A stretch of 64,000 nucleotides of DNA, from contig CAZLAK010000004.1 of the NCBI GenBank assembly GCA_964557545.1, forward strand, positions 1 through 64,000, read 5' to 3'. The translations under genes and the position numbers were made by a program. The DNA comes from CAZLAK01 sp964557545 (GTDB lineage Bacteria; Bacillota; Desulfotomaculia; Desulfotomaculales; Pelotomaculaceae). Below, one piece after another: positions 9,288 through 17,933 of this stretch. The notes below the pieces were generated by a model. The model was not told the DNA's origin, made no database searches, and saw only the letters and a list, made by a program, of their open reading frames with translations. Numbering within the stretch: the first letter of the stretch is position 1; the number at the start of each line of letters is the position of its first letter.

Positions 9288-10217
9288 TCAGTCAAAGCTG
9301 TTCTGGGTGCAGACGATACAGTCTTTCCCTGAAGCTTTAGCCCTGTACAGCGCTTTATCGGCAGCGGCCAGCAACTTGTTGGCCGTAACCTCTTTAATGG
9401 TGCTTTCCGCCGCTCCACCGCTGAAGGTTATCCGTAATGGTTTGTTGGCTCCCGGTACAACCAGGCGGTGGTTCAGCCAGGCCTCGCGTACCCTTTTTAC
9501 TACTTTAACGGCGGTGGACACTTCCGTTTCCGGCAAAAGCACGGCAAATTCCTCCCCGCCGTAGCGGGCGACAACATCATTTTTTCTAAAGTTTGCTCTT
9601 AAAGTTCTTCCAAACTCGCTTAAGACGTGATCGCCGGCCAGGTGGCCGTAAGTGTCGTTGACCTTTTTAAAGTCGTCCAAATCAATAATTAATAAACTAA
9701 AAACTGTCCTTTGTCTTATAACGCGAAAAACTTCCTCTTCCAGCCTGGCTTGAAAATAACCGCGGGTATGACAACCCGTTAAAGAATCGAGCATGGACTC
9801 GTATTGCCACGCCTTGGCGCGCCGGATGCGGCTTTTTACCCGCAGGATAAATTCTTCCGGAGAAAATGGCTTTATTATGTAGTCGTCCGCCCCGCGATCG
9901 TAGCCTTCTTTCATTATCTCCAGGTTGTTGAGAGCAGTTAATAAAATAACAGGTATCCACTTTAAGCGCTCGCTTTCCCTGATTTCGCGGCAAAAGTCAG
10001 TTCCTAGACCGTCGGGCAACACTACGTTGAGTACAATTAAATCCGGGCTGATAATTTTTAGCAGTTCCCTGGCACTAGCCAAAGTTTCACACTCAACAAC
10101 ATCAATTTCTGCCGCCAGACAGTGCTTCCTAATAATGCCCCGGACGAGGGTGCTGTCTTCTACCACCAGGATACGGTACCTGTCTTTTGGTGAAGGAATT
10201 GCGCCTGCCTTTACCAT
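9288..10217 (-). CDS. Response-regulator-like diguanylate cyclase with degenerate receiver
   Basis: A PleD-like receiver-GGDEF protein of 309 aa that should make cyclic di-GMP. The receiver (about 14-130) keeps the acidic pair (VVED), TALN and the Lys of YIIKPF. The phospho-acceptor position reads SPDLIVLNVVLPDG: codon 64 is AAC (Asn), where Asp is expected. The GGDEF domain (about 140-305) has the active-site variant GGEEF and an RKND inhibitory site five residues before it, so catalysis and product inhibition look intact. The receiver probably does not respond by normal aspartyl phosphorylation. It converges on the HD-GYP sensor gene and diverges from the FIST gene. Confidence 0.88.
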   Translation of the reverse strand: MVKAGAIPSPKDRYRILVVEDSTLVRGIIRKHCLAAEIDVVECETLASARELLKIISPDLIVLNVVLPDGLGTDFCREIRESERLKWIPVILLTALNNLEIMKEGYDRGADDYIIKPFSPEEFILRVKSRIRRAKAWQYESMLDSLTGCHTRGYFQARLEEEVFRVIRQRTVFSLLIIDLDDFKKVNDTYGHLAGDHVLSEFGRTLRANFRKNDVVARYGGEEFAVLLPETEVSTAVKVVKRVREAWLNHRLVVPGANKPLRITFSGGAAESTIKEVTANKLLAAADKALYRAKASGKDCIVCTQNSFD

Positions 10218-10312
10218 TATTAAACCGGCCCCCTAAAAGCACATAACGGCTAAGTAATAAGTAAAACTTCCAGCCAACAAGAACTTTTTGTTTTTAATTT
10301 ATTTTAAATGAA

Positions 10313-10321
10313 TGATATAAT
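10313..10321 (+). promoter_or_regulatory. Extended -10 promoter upstream of the FIST gene
   Basis: TGATATAAT fits an extended -10 (TGnTATAAT) in an AT-rich 245-bp divergent intergenic region. No good -35 is needed for this class and none is seen. It would drive the FIST and GGDEF-HD-GYP genes. Confidence 0.45.
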
Positions 10322-10462
10322 GTTAAAGCAGGGTTCTAGTGCGTGTGCTTATTATCAGTTAATTGCATTGTTATCTCTTATTCTTTCCTTGTTTTTTATT
10401 TCCTTCCCCAAATTAAAAGAGAATTATTAATTAAATTATTAATATTGAGAAGGGTGGAAGGA

Positions 10463-11593
10463 TTGGTGCGGGCCGGTGCAGGATGGAGCTGCCTTAAGGT
10501 CTCCCGCGAGGCGGGGAGGGAAGCTACCCGCCGGGCTTTGAGAGGTTTGGGGCGGCCGGCTATCTTATTTGTTTTCACTACCAGTAATTACCAGCAAGAA
10601 GAAATTTTGGCGGGTGTCCTGCAGGAAGCGGGAGAGGTGCCGTTGGTAGGCGCCTGTGGGGCAGGCGTTATTACGCCGGCCGGCATATGGAAAGAAGGCG
10701 TAGCTGTGTTGGCTCTGGCGGGGGAAGAAATCCGGGGGGTAACGGCCGTTGCCGAATTTGCCGGTAGTGAGCCTTGGGAGACTGGCCGCCAGCTGGGTAA
10801 AGAATTACTGGCCGGCAGTGGGGCTTCGGCCGGCACAGTGTTCGTCTTTCCGGACGGGCTGGCCGACGGCATTACAGAGATGCTCTGCGGGCTGTACGAT
10901 GTGCTGGGGCCAGGGTTTACCTACACCGGCGGGGGAACAGGCGATAACCTGCGCTTTATGCAAACTTACCAGATAACTGAAAAACGTGTGGCCAGTGGGG
11001 CAGTGGCCGCCGCCTTGATTACCGGCCTTCCCTGCCATTCTCTGGCGGATCACGGGTGGAAGCCGGTTGGTCCTCCCCTGGTGATCACCAAAGCGCGGGG
11101 CAAGGTGGTCTATGAACTGGATGCCAGGCCGGCGTTTTTGGTTTATGCGGAGCGGCTGGGGGGAATAGAGCCGGAAAAATTGCCGGAAAAGGGACTTGAA
11201 TACCCTTTGGGAATGCCCAATGCGGCGGGGAGGTTTATCATGCGCGATCCCTTGCGTTTTTTACCCGGCGGGGCGATTGAGCTGGCCACTGAGGCACCCT
11301 CCAAAGCCGTAGCTTACCTGATGCACGCCCAGCCTCTTACCATCCTGGAAACCGCCCGCAAGGTAACCGCCCAGGCGCTGAGCAGGGTAAGTTCGCCGGT
11401 ATTTGCTCTATTATTTAACTGTGTTTCCCGCACGCTTTTAGTAAATAATGAAGAGTTGGAACACAATACGTACAGGGAAATATTAGGAACTGTGCCGTAT
11501 GCCGGTTTTTTGACTTTTGGCGAGGTGGCAGCTTACCACTCGGCACCCCTTTTCCACAATAAAACATTGGTGGTCACGGTGGGGGGCCGGTAG
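10463..11593 (+). CDS. FIST-domain sensory protein
   Basis: FIST proteins are soluble sensors thought to bind small ligands such as amino acids, usually next to signalling output genes. The protein has a FIST N region (about residues 20-200; PAILFVFTTSNY, LVGACGAGVITPAG, FPDGLAD, GGGTGDNLRF) and a FIST C region (about 215-365; KPVGPPLVITKARG, FALLFNCVSRT, GFLTFGEVA). The frame is open back to 10343. TTG 10463 is chosen because AAGGGTGG lies just upstream and the upstream residues look non-coding; GTG 10466 is equally possible. It ends 2 bp before the GGDEF-HD-GYP gene, so it is likely its input partner in one operon. Confidence 0.85.
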   Translation: MVRAGAGWSCLKVSREAGREATRRALRGLGRPAILFVFTTSNYQQEEILAGVLQEAGEVPLVGACGAGVITPAGIWKEGVAVLALAGEEIRGVTAVAEFAGSEPWETGRQLGKELLAGSGASAGTVFVFPDGLADGITEMLCGLYDVLGPGFTYTGGGTGDNLRFMQTYQITEKRVASGAVAAALITGLPCHSLADHGWKPVGPPLVITKARGKVVYELDARPAFLVYAERLGGIEPEKLPEKGLEYPLGMPNAAGRFIMRDPLRFLPGGAIELATEAPSKAVAYLMHAQPLTILETARKVTAQALSRVSSPVFALLFNCVSRTLLVNNEELEHNTYREILGTVPYAGFLTFGEVAAYHSAPLFHNKTLVVTVGGR

Positions 11594-11595
11594 AA

Positions 11596-12761
11596 ATGAT
11601 GGAACACCGTTTTGCCGAACTGGCCGTTTTGTACGAAGTTTCGGCCTGGGAGTTTCCCGGGTCGGAGAAAAAGCTGTTTGTAGAATTAGTAGAAAAGGTT
11701 AACCGCCTTTTTGGCTGCCAGCGAGTTATTTTGTTGACAAAATATAACAACAAAGGACAGATGTGCCAAACGTGGGGTTTAGAAGATTGCTTGTCCACTG
11801 ATCGCTTAGAATGCGTACTGGGATTTGTAGAACAACGGCGTACTCACCCTCACGTGTACGTGCGCGAGTTGGGAGAAACGCGTTCAATGGGTTTTTTATA
11901 CCTGGAAAGGGAAGAACCTTTCCAGCCCTGTGAGCGCCGCCTGCTAGATATTCTTTCCAAAAGGATTGGTGAGTTGCTGGGCTTCTTCTACCAGGAACAG
12001 CAGCTTAAGTACATCAGCTCCCACGATGTACTTACCGGTCTTTACAACCGCGCTTACTTTGAGAAGGAATTGCGCCGGCTGGAAAGTGGCGAATTCTACC
12101 CGGTGAGCATTATTTTGTGCGACCTGGACAACCTCAAGTTGGTAAACGATGCTTTTGGTCACGAGTTGGGGGATGAACTTTTACGCCGGGCAGCGGCGGC
12201 TATAACCGGGGCCGTAAGAGAAAAGGGCACGGTAGCACGCATTGGGGGAGACGAATTTGTTATTCTGTTGCCAAACACGGGCAAGACGGAGGCAGAAGCA
12301 ATCGCCCAGAGGGTGATAGAGGCCGTAGAAGAAACCAACAACAAAAACCCCGACCTTCTCTTTCGCCTTTCCTTGGGGACGGCGACGGCGGAAGGGCCTG
12401 CCTCAAACTTGCGGGACCTCTGCCGGGAGGCCGATGACAAAATGTACAGGGACAAGCTGGCGCGGGGCAGCCAGTACCGGGGGGCAGTAATTCACGTTCT
12501 TAAGGCGGCTTTGGCAGCCAAGGATTTTGTAGCCAAAGGCCATACGGAGAGAGTAAAACAGTACGCCTGCTTGTTGGGTGAGGCTGTGGGCTTGTCGCGT
12601 GCAGAGATGGACGATCTCCAGCTTTTAGCCGAAATACACGACATTGGAAAATTAGGGATACCGGAGCACATATTGATGAAAAAGGAGCCGCTGACGCCAA
12701 AGGAATGGGAGGAGATTGTGCGCCACCCGGAGGTGGGTTACCGCATTGCCCTTTCTTCTCC
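11596..12761 (+). CDS. GGDEF-HD-GYP protein, 3' end lost in assembly gap
   Basis: Bifunctional c-di-GMP synthesis/hydrolysis protein. About residues 1-130 form a GAF-like input region with no signal peptide. Residues 135-295 are a GGDEF domain with intact RIGGDEF. From about 300 an HD-GYP domain begins, with HDIGKLGIPEHIL and RHPEVGY. The sequence then enters 100 Ns, so the GYP motif and C-terminus are not visible. Translationally close to the FIST gene (2 bp). Since a run of exactly 100 N is commonly an unsized gap, the distance to the sigma factor gene is unknown. Confidence 0.88.
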
Positions 12762-12861
12762 NNNNNNNNNNNNNNNNNNNNNNNNNNNNNNNNNNNNNNN
12801 NNNNNNNNNNNNNNNNNNNNNNNNNNNNNNNNNNNNNNNNNNNNNNNNNNNNNNNNNNNNN
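12762..12861. other. Assembly gap (100 N)
   Basis: A run of exactly 100 N, probably of unknown true length. It removes the end of the GGDEF-HD-GYP gene and anything between it and the sigma factor gene. The 100 bases after it are very G/C-rich and show no recognisable gene before the sigma factor start at 12966. Confidence 0.98.
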
Positions 12862-12965
12862 GGGCCGGGGGAGCCGGGGAGAAGTTCGGTAGCTGGGCCG
12901 GCCGGTTTGGGAGTGGCCGCAGGGCTAGCAGTACCCCCCACTTGACGGGCAAAAGGAGGGTGGAG

Positions 12966-13592
12966 ATGCAGCCGCCAGACGGGATACCGGACGAAGTACT
13001 CATTCAAAGGAGCAAGAACGGCGACTTAGATGCTTTTGAACAGCTGGTACGCCGCTACGAAAGCAAGGTTTACACCATTGCCTACCGTTTTTTGGGAAAC
13101 CACGCCGACGCGCTGGATCTCGCCCAGGAGACTTTCCTGCGCTTGTACCAGGCTCTGCCCGGCTTCCGTGGCGAATCCAGCTTCATGACTTGGTTGTACC
13201 GCATTATTGCTAATGCCTGCCGCGACGAAATTCGCCGCCAGCAAAAGCACGGGTCCCTCTCCTTAAACGACAACAGCGGTGAGGCGGCGGCCGGTGATTA
13301 CCAGGGCGCCGGGCAGAAGATGGGCATATTTATCCCTTCCCCCGAAGAAGCCGTTGAGCGGAAGGAGTTAAACGAAACTATCCAGGAGTGCCTCAACTCC
13401 CTTTCCGAGGAGCACCGGCTGGTGCTGGTAATGAGGGAGATCCAGGGGATGAGCTACGAGGAAATTGCCGGTGTAATGAACTGCTCGCTGGGAACAGTAA
13501 AGTCGCGGCTAAATCGAGCAAGGCAATCTTTTAAAGAAAAATTCAGCGAAAAGTGGGAACTTTTAGGCCGGGATTCTCGTCTAGCAAGGTAA
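12966..13592 (+). CDS. ECF RNA polymerase sigma factor (SigW-like)
   Basis: A 208-aa extracytoplasmic-function sigma factor. Region 2 (about 25-95) has YRFLGNHADALDLAQETFLRLYQALPGFRGES and the -10-recognition helix MTWLYRIIANACRD. Region 4 (about 140-195) has HRLVLVMREIQGMSYEEIAGVMNCS with the helix-turn-helix GTVKSRLNRAR. The ATG at 12966 has GGAGGG 7 bases upstream; the open frame extends into the gap and is not used. It is followed after 13 bp by its likely anti-sigma factor. The linker between regions 2 and 4 (about 100-135) is somewhat long. Confidence 0.92.
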   Translation: MQPPDGIPDEVLIQRSKNGDLDAFEQLVRRYESKVYTIAYRFLGNHADALDLAQETFLRLYQALPGFRGESSFMTWLYRIIANACRDEIRRQQKHGSLSLNDNSGEAAAGDYQGAGQKMGIFIPSPEEAVERKELNETIQECLNSLSEEHRLVLVMREIQGMSYEEIAGVMNCSLGTVKSRLNRARQSFKEKFSEKWELLGRDSRLAR

Positions 13593-13605
13593 GGAGGGAT
13601 GAAAA

Positions 13606-14808
13606 ATGCAGTGCCTCAAAGTAAAGGAACTGCTCTCCCCCTACCTTGACGGGATGCTCGACCCGGGGGAGGAGGCGGCGCTGTCTTCCCACCTGGCTTC
13701 CTGCCCGGAATGCCGGGCGGAGCAGCGCGCCCTTTTAGAGGCACTGGCACACCTCAAAGCCCTCCCCGACCTTGTGCCGCCTGCAAATTTTAGTGCTGGT
13801 GTGATGGAGAAAGTGAGGTCCCTGCCCAAAAGGGCCTCAAAGCCGGCCGGCCGCCTGGGGAAAGCAGTGGTCTGTTTGCGTGAGCTGGCCCGCGGCCGCT
13901 GGTCGCCGCTGGTGGCGGCAGCCGCTGCCTTTGTGCTGGTGGCGGGTATAACGTTTTACACCTACGGCCCGCCCGTTAATTGGGGCAAGCCCGGTATGGT
14001 AAGTACGCAGCCGGGCACGGCAGCGGTGGCCTCAAAAGAGCTGCCCCCAGCCGGCGGAGAAGTATCTCTAAACCCTTATGCTGGGGGTAGCGGTTACGCG
14101 GCCGAAAGCACAGGCAGTGAAGAGGCCAGCACGGCATTGCCGCCGGCAGAGGAAGAGGCCGGCGCGGCTCTGCCCGGTGAAGAGGCAAAAGAAACCAGCT
14201 GGCTAACACCCAAAGAAGAGCGTTTGTTGAGCCTTTTGGCAGAGCAGGCTTATGGATCCGCAAGCGGCGGTGCCTCCAAAACGGCAGCAGCCCCGCGTAC
14301 AGTGGCAGTTAAAGAAGGAGTGATCTCCCAGCAGGTAGCTTACGGTTACCTGCCCGTGGCCAGCAAAGAGGGCAGCCGGCTGGTGCGCAGCGCCCGGCTT
14401 ACCTTAAAGCCGGCAGTTGATTGGCCAAAAGCCTGTAACGACATTGCCAGTGCAGCTGCTTCATGCGGCGGTTCCATTCTGAGTAAAAGTGAAAGCTCCA
14501 TAACCGTTAAAGTGCCGGCGGAAAAATTTAAGGAAACCATTGACTTAATCCAGGCAATGGGTAGTTCTATCCTGCGCCAGATCAGCGCAGTAGACGCTAC
14601 TGACAAGTACCTGGCCTGCGAGGAGAAGATTAAAGAACTGTCTTCTGAAGAGCAGGCGCTTAAAGCATTAGCCGACGGCCCGGAGGCAAGTACCGGTGTG
14701 CTTGAGCGCCTGGCAGCAGTGCAGGTGGAACTCGAACGGCAGAAAAAACTGCTCGCTTCCCTGGTTGAGAACGTTGAGACGGCCACTATCAGGGTTGACC
14801 TGGAATAA
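13606..14808 (+). CDS. Anti-sigma factor with zinc finger and extracytoplasmic DUF4349 domain
   Basis: Likely holds the adjacent ECF sigma factor inactive until an envelope signal arrives. Residues 1-45 form a zf-HC2 anti-sigma motif (HLASCPEC gives His-x3-Cys-x2-Cys). One transmembrane helix lies near 102-122, then a low-complexity Ala/Glu/Gly/Pro spacer (about 130-240). An extracytoplasmic DUF4349 domain follows (about 255-400; RLVRSARLTLKP, DKYLACEEKIKEL, ERLAAVQVELERQKKLL). It starts at ATG 13606 with GGAGGG upstream and ends before a strong terminator. The ligand of DUF4349 is not known to me; a role in sensing envelope stress is inference. Confidence 0.85.
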   Translation: MQCLKVKELLSPYLDGMLDPGEEAALSSHLASCPECRAEQRALLEALAHLKALPDLVPPANFSAGVMEKVRSLPKRASKPAGRLGKAVVCLRELARGRWSPLVAAAAAFVLVAGITFYTYGPPVNWGKPGMVSTQPGTAAVASKELPPAGGEVSLNPYAGGSGYAAESTGSEEASTALPPAEEEAGAALPGEEAKETSWLTPKEERLLSLLAEQAYGSASGGASKTAAAPRTVAVKEGVISQQVAYGYLPVASKEGSRLVRSARLTLKPAVDWPKACNDIASAAASCGGSILSKSESSITVKVPAEKFKETIDLIQAMGSSILRQISAVDATDKYLACEEKIKELSSEEQALKALADGPEASTGVLERLAAVQVELERQKKLLASLVENVETATIRVDLE

Positions 14809-14833
14809 ATAATAAATTAAAATAAAGAGGACT

Positions 14834-14884
14834 AAAAACCTTTCGCCCCCGCCCGGCGAAAGCGGAGGGCGAAAGGTTTTTTCT
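14834..14884 (+). terminator. Intrinsic terminator after the sigma/anti-sigma operon
   Basis: Stem AACCTTTCGCCC paired with GGGCGAAAGGTT, followed by a run of T. Placed 25 bp after the anti-sigma stop. Confidence 0.85.
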
Positions 14885-14962
14885 TGTAATAAGGCAGAAC
14901 AAAGGGTAAAATGTGGGTAAGGCGGCTGGCTCTTGTTTTGCATATTAATAGAGAAGCCACGT

Positions 14963-14968
14963 TATAAT
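14963..14968 (+). promoter_or_regulatory. -10 box upstream of the Nfu-like gene
   Basis: TATAAT 28 bp before the ATG, after the preceding terminator. TTGCAT lies upstream with a 19-bp spacer, so the -35 is imperfect. It shows the small gene has its own promoter. Confidence 0.4.
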
Positions 14969-14996
14969 AAGCAGTAACGAAGGGGGGTCAAAAGGC

Positions 14997-15218
14997 ATGA
15001 AGGAAAGAGTCCAGGAAGTACTAAACAAAGTTCGCCCGTTTTTGCAGCGCGACGGCGGTGACGTTGAGCTGGTCGATGTAAGTGCCGATGGACTGGTGAA
15101 GGTGCGCTTAAAAGGAGCCTGCGGCGGCTGACCCGGTGCTACCATCACCCTAAAGCAGGGGATTGAGCGGGTGCTCAAGCAGGAAATTCCGGAAGTAAAA
15201 AAAGTGGTGCAGGTATAA
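14997..15218 (+). CDS. Nfu/NifU-C-type Fe-S scaffold, candidate selenoprotein (UGA in CxxC)
   Basis: A 73-codon stand-alone NifU C-terminal (Nfu) domain that would hold and transfer Fe-S clusters. It starts at ATG 14997 with GGGGGG upstream. It reads MKERVQEVLNKVRPFLQRD, then GGDVELVDV, then LKGACGG-UGA-PGATITLKQGIERV, ending VKKVVQV-TAA. Codon 45 is TGA (15129-15131), exactly where the second Cys of the family motif CGGC lies, and homology continues in the same frame. A stem-loop at 15144-15163 (AUC, bulged A, CCCU; loop AAAGC; AGGGGAU) begins 12 bases after UGA, a plausible bacterial SECIS. The window also encodes a Sec-type SelD. A Cys-to-stop mutation or base error is the alternative. It is not listed by simple ORF calling because of the UGA. 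Confidence 0.75.
15144..15163 (+). promoter_or_regulatory. Candidate SECIS element of the Nfu-like gene
   Basis: Seven-pair stem with one bulged A and a five-base apical loop AAAGC; the loop begins 20 bases after the UGA. The distance fits bacterial SECIS elements, but the hairpin is modest and needs structure comparison. Confidence 0.45.
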
Positions 15219-15238
15219 AGCCTGTATGACAAGCAAAA

Positions 15239-15270
15239 CCCCCCTTGTTTATGGGGGGCTTAATTTTTTT
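15239..15270 (+). terminator. Intrinsic terminator after the Nfu-like gene
   Basis: C6 and G6 arms around TTGTTTAT, followed by a T-rich run, 20 bp after the TAA. It supports that the gene really ends at 15218, beyond the UGA. Confidence 0.75.
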
Positions 15271-15286
15271 AATGCTTATAATTTTT

Positions 15287-15841
15287 TTAGAGAGGAAAAC
15301 CCTGCACGTAAATTCTGTAACCCTTGTTAATGTCCCTGTACTTGTCGTAGTCCAAGAAGATGATTTCAAAAGTGCCCGTTTCGCCGGGCTGCAGCTCAGA
15401 AGGGTTTAACCGGTAAATATAAGTTCTGGTCAGCTCTGCGCCAGAAGCGTCGAGCAAGCTTCCGTGAACAGTGAGTGAGTGCAGTTTTGAACTGCTGATA
15501 TTGGTTACTTCTCCGGCCACGGCAAGTATACTCAAACCTTCCGTGATGCGGGTTACATTAATGATGCAGCTGTCGTCTAAATTATTTCCCTGGGGGCTCT
15601 GGTGCACGGGGAGGTTAATAACAGCCGTTTCCCCCTCCGCATCCCACACAAATGTGCCTCCCAAAAGGCCAACCACTTCCTCCAGCGGCACCATCACCTG
15701 TCCGTCAACAGTATAACTGCTGATGCTGTGCCTGGAGCCGTTGATGATCAGGCTGATGGTTTTGGCCGCCCTCACACTGCCCGCAAGGGCCATAACCAGG
15801 GCCAAGCTGAGAGATAAAATTACCAGGGCGCGCTTTGCCAT
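15287..15841 (-). CDS. Secreted protein with copper-amine-oxidase-N-like stalk domain
   Basis: A 184-aa protein with a Sec signal peptide at residues 1-25 (hydrophobic core, cleavage near VRA-AKT). A stalk domain of the Cu_amine_oxidN1 type follows (about 28-75; INGSRHSISSYTVDGQVMVPLEEVVGLLGG). The rest (about 85-180) is a beta-rich FxLYD-like domain (AVAGEVTNISSSKLHSLTVHGSLLDASG, LQPGETGTFEI). Such domains occur on cell-surface proteins of Firmicutes; no enzyme activity is implied. It converges with the Nfu-like gene and shares the terminator region between them. The precise role is unknown. Confidence 0.75.
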   Translation of the reverse strand: MAKRALVILSLSLALVMALAGSVRAAKTISLIINGSRHSISSYTVDGQVMVPLEEVVGLLGGTFVWDAEGETAVINLPVHQSPQGNNLDDSCIINVTRITEGLSILAVAGEVTNISSSKLHSLTVHGSLLDASGAELTRTYIYRLNPSELQPGETGTFEIIFLDYDKYRDINKGYRIYVQGFPL

Positions 15842-15944
15842 AAAAATTCCTCCCGCGCCTTTTTACTACTACTGACGCAGGAGGCGGCTCAAAAGTTCCA
15901 GCTTAAAAAGTTAAAAATTAGGTGCCTGGCACCGCGGGATTAAC

Positions 15945-17933
15945 TTATTGGGTGACGGTGCGGCATTCTTTTATGAGGCTTTCTACCACGGCCGGGTCGG
16001 CCAAGGTGGTTACGTCGCCCAGCTGGTCGGCTTCGCCGGCAGCCAGTTTTCTTAGTATTCTGCGCAAAATCTTGCCGCTTCTGGTTTTGGGCAGGGCCTT
16101 TGTAAAGATGATGACGTCGGGAGAAGCGATGGGCCCTATTTCTTTGCGGACGTGCTTGATGAGCTCCTGCCGCAGCTCCTCGGAGGGTTCCACCCCGTCC
16201 TTTAAGGTGACGTAAGCAAAGATGCCCTCTCCTTTTATGTCGTGCGGGTAGCCGACAACGGCTGCCTCGGCCACTTTGGGGTGGGCTACCAGGGAGCTTT
16301 CTATTTCTGCTGTGCCCAGGCGGTGCCCGGAGACATTGATCACATCGTCCACCCGGCCCATGAGCCAATAGTAGCCGTCTTCGTCTTTGCGCGCTCCGTC
16401 GCCGGTGAAGTAGTAGCCGGGGTACTGAACAAAATAGGTGTTTTTAAACCTGTTCGGTTCGCCGTAAACTCCGCGCATAATGCCCGGCCAGGGCCTGTCG
16501 ATAACCAGGTAGCCGCCCTCGTTGACGCCGGCTTCGCTGCCGTCCTGGCGTATGATTTTTGGGGTGATGCCGAAAAAGGGCAGGGTGGCCGACCCCGGTT
16601 TGGTAGGCGTGCTGCCGGGAAGCGGCGTTATCAGTATGCCGCCCGTTTCTGTCTGCCACCAGGTATCGACAATGGGGCACCTCCCGCCACCGATTACCCG
16701 GTAGTACCACATCCAGGCTTCGGGGTTGATGGGCTCACCCACCGTGCCCAAAAGGCGCAGGCTGCTCAAGTCCCTGCTCAGCGGCCACCTCTCGCCCTCC
16801 CTCATCATGGCTCTGATGGCCGTAGGAGCGGTGTAGAAGATATTTACCCGGTGTTTTTCCACTACCTGCCAGAAACGGTCCGGCTGCGGGTAGTTGGGAA
16901 CGCCCTCAAACATGAGGACAGTGGCGCCGGCTGACAGCGGCCCGTAGACGATGTAGCTGTGGCCGGTCACCCAGCCGATGTCCGCCGTGCACCAGAAGAC
17001 ATCGTCGTCCTGGTAGTCGAAGACGTACTTAAAAGTAACGGTGGCGAAGAGCAGGTAGCCGCCGGTAGTGTGCAATACGCCTTTGGGCTTGCCGGTGCTG
17101 CCGCTGGTGTAGAGGATAAAGAGCGGGTCTTCGGCGTCCATTTCTTCCGGTTCGCAGGTGTCAGGCGCGGCCTGCATGAGCTCGTGCCACCAGTGGTCGC
17201 GGCCCGGCTCCATGTAACAGGGCTTATCATTTAACCGCCTGACGACAATGCAGTTTTTCACCCCGGGGCATTCTTTTAAGGCCTGGTCGACGGTTTCCTT
17301 GCAGGAGAGAACCTTGCCGCCGCGCAGGCCGCCGTTAACCGTAATCACTGTTTCAGCGCCGCAGTCCAGGATGCGGTCGCGCAAAGACTCGGCGCTAAAG
17401 CCGCCGAAGACGACGCTGTGTATGGCGCCGATACGGGCACAGGCCAGCATGGCTATGGGAAGCTCCGGGATCATGGGCATGTAAAGAGTTACCCGGTCAC
17501 CCCTCTTTACGCCCAGCCTTTTTAGGGCGTTGGCAAACTTGCAGACATCCCGGTGCAGCTGCAAGTAGGTGTAGGTCTTAACTTCTTCGTCCGGTTCGCC
17601 CTGCCAGATGATGGCGGCCTTGTTTTTCCGCCAGCCCTTAAGGTGGCGGTCAAGGCAGTTGTAAGCGGCGTTGAGCTTGGCGCCGCGGAAGTAGCGCACA
17701 AAAACGTCCCCCTGGAAGCTGTACTCTTCCACTGCCTCCCACTTCTTAAACCAGTCGATGTGCTCTTCGGCCATTTCGGCCCAGAAACCGGCAGGGTCTT
17801 CTATAGAGCGACGGTACATCTCTTCTCTTTCCTGCCTGCTCTTTAAGCGGGATTTCTCTACTGTGCTAGGCGGAGGGTTAAATACTCTCATTTCCGTTAA
17901 AAGACTTTCCATGGATTTTTTTGCGGCGGTCAT
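15945..17933 (-). CDS. acsA: Acetyl-CoA synthetase (AMP-forming)
   Basis: Activates acetate to acetyl-CoA via acetyl-AMP. The 662 aa are the usual length for this family. The P-loop YTSGSTGKPKG lies near residue 273, the WWQTETGG acyl-pocket motif near 415, and YYFTGDGARKDEDGYYWLMGRVDD further on. The acetylatable lysine motif PKTRSGKILRR is near 620. It starts at ATG 17933 with AGGAGG upstream. A CBS-ACT (AcuB-like) gene lies close by on the same strand. A Sir2-type deacetylase gene, a known regulator of such enzymes in other bacteria, lies at the far end of the window; that link is inference. Confidence 0.95.
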   Translation of the reverse strand: MTAAKKSMESLLTEMRVFNPPPSTVEKSRLKSRQEREEMYRRSIEDPAGFWAEMAEEHIDWFKKWEAVEEYSFQGDVFVRYFRGAKLNAAYNCLDRHLKGWRKNKAAIIWQGEPDEEVKTYTYLQLHRDVCKFANALKRLGVKRGDRVTLYMPMIPELPIAMLACARIGAIHSVVFGGFSAESLRDRILDCGAETVITVNGGLRGGKVLSCKETVDQALKECPGVKNCIVVRRLNDKPCYMEPGRDHWWHELMQAAPDTCEPEEMDAEDPLFILYTSGSTGKPKGVLHTTGGYLLFATVTFKYVFDYQDDDVFWCTADIGWVTGHSYIVYGPLSAGATVLMFEGVPNYPQPDRFWQVVEKHRVNIFYTAPTAIRAMMREGERWPLSRDLSSLRLLGTVGEPINPEAWMWYYRVIGGGRCPIVDTWWQTETGGILITPLPGSTPTKPGSATLPFFGITPKIIRQDGSEAGVNEGGYLVIDRPWPGIMRGVYGEPNRFKNTYFVQYPGYYFTGDGARKDEDGYYWLMGRVDDVINVSGHRLGTAEIESSLVAHPKVAEAAVVGYPHDIKGEGIFAYVTLKDGVEPSEELRQELIKHVRKEIGPIASPDVIIFTKALPKTRSGKILRRILRKLAAGEADQLGDVTTLADPAVVESLIKECRTVTQ

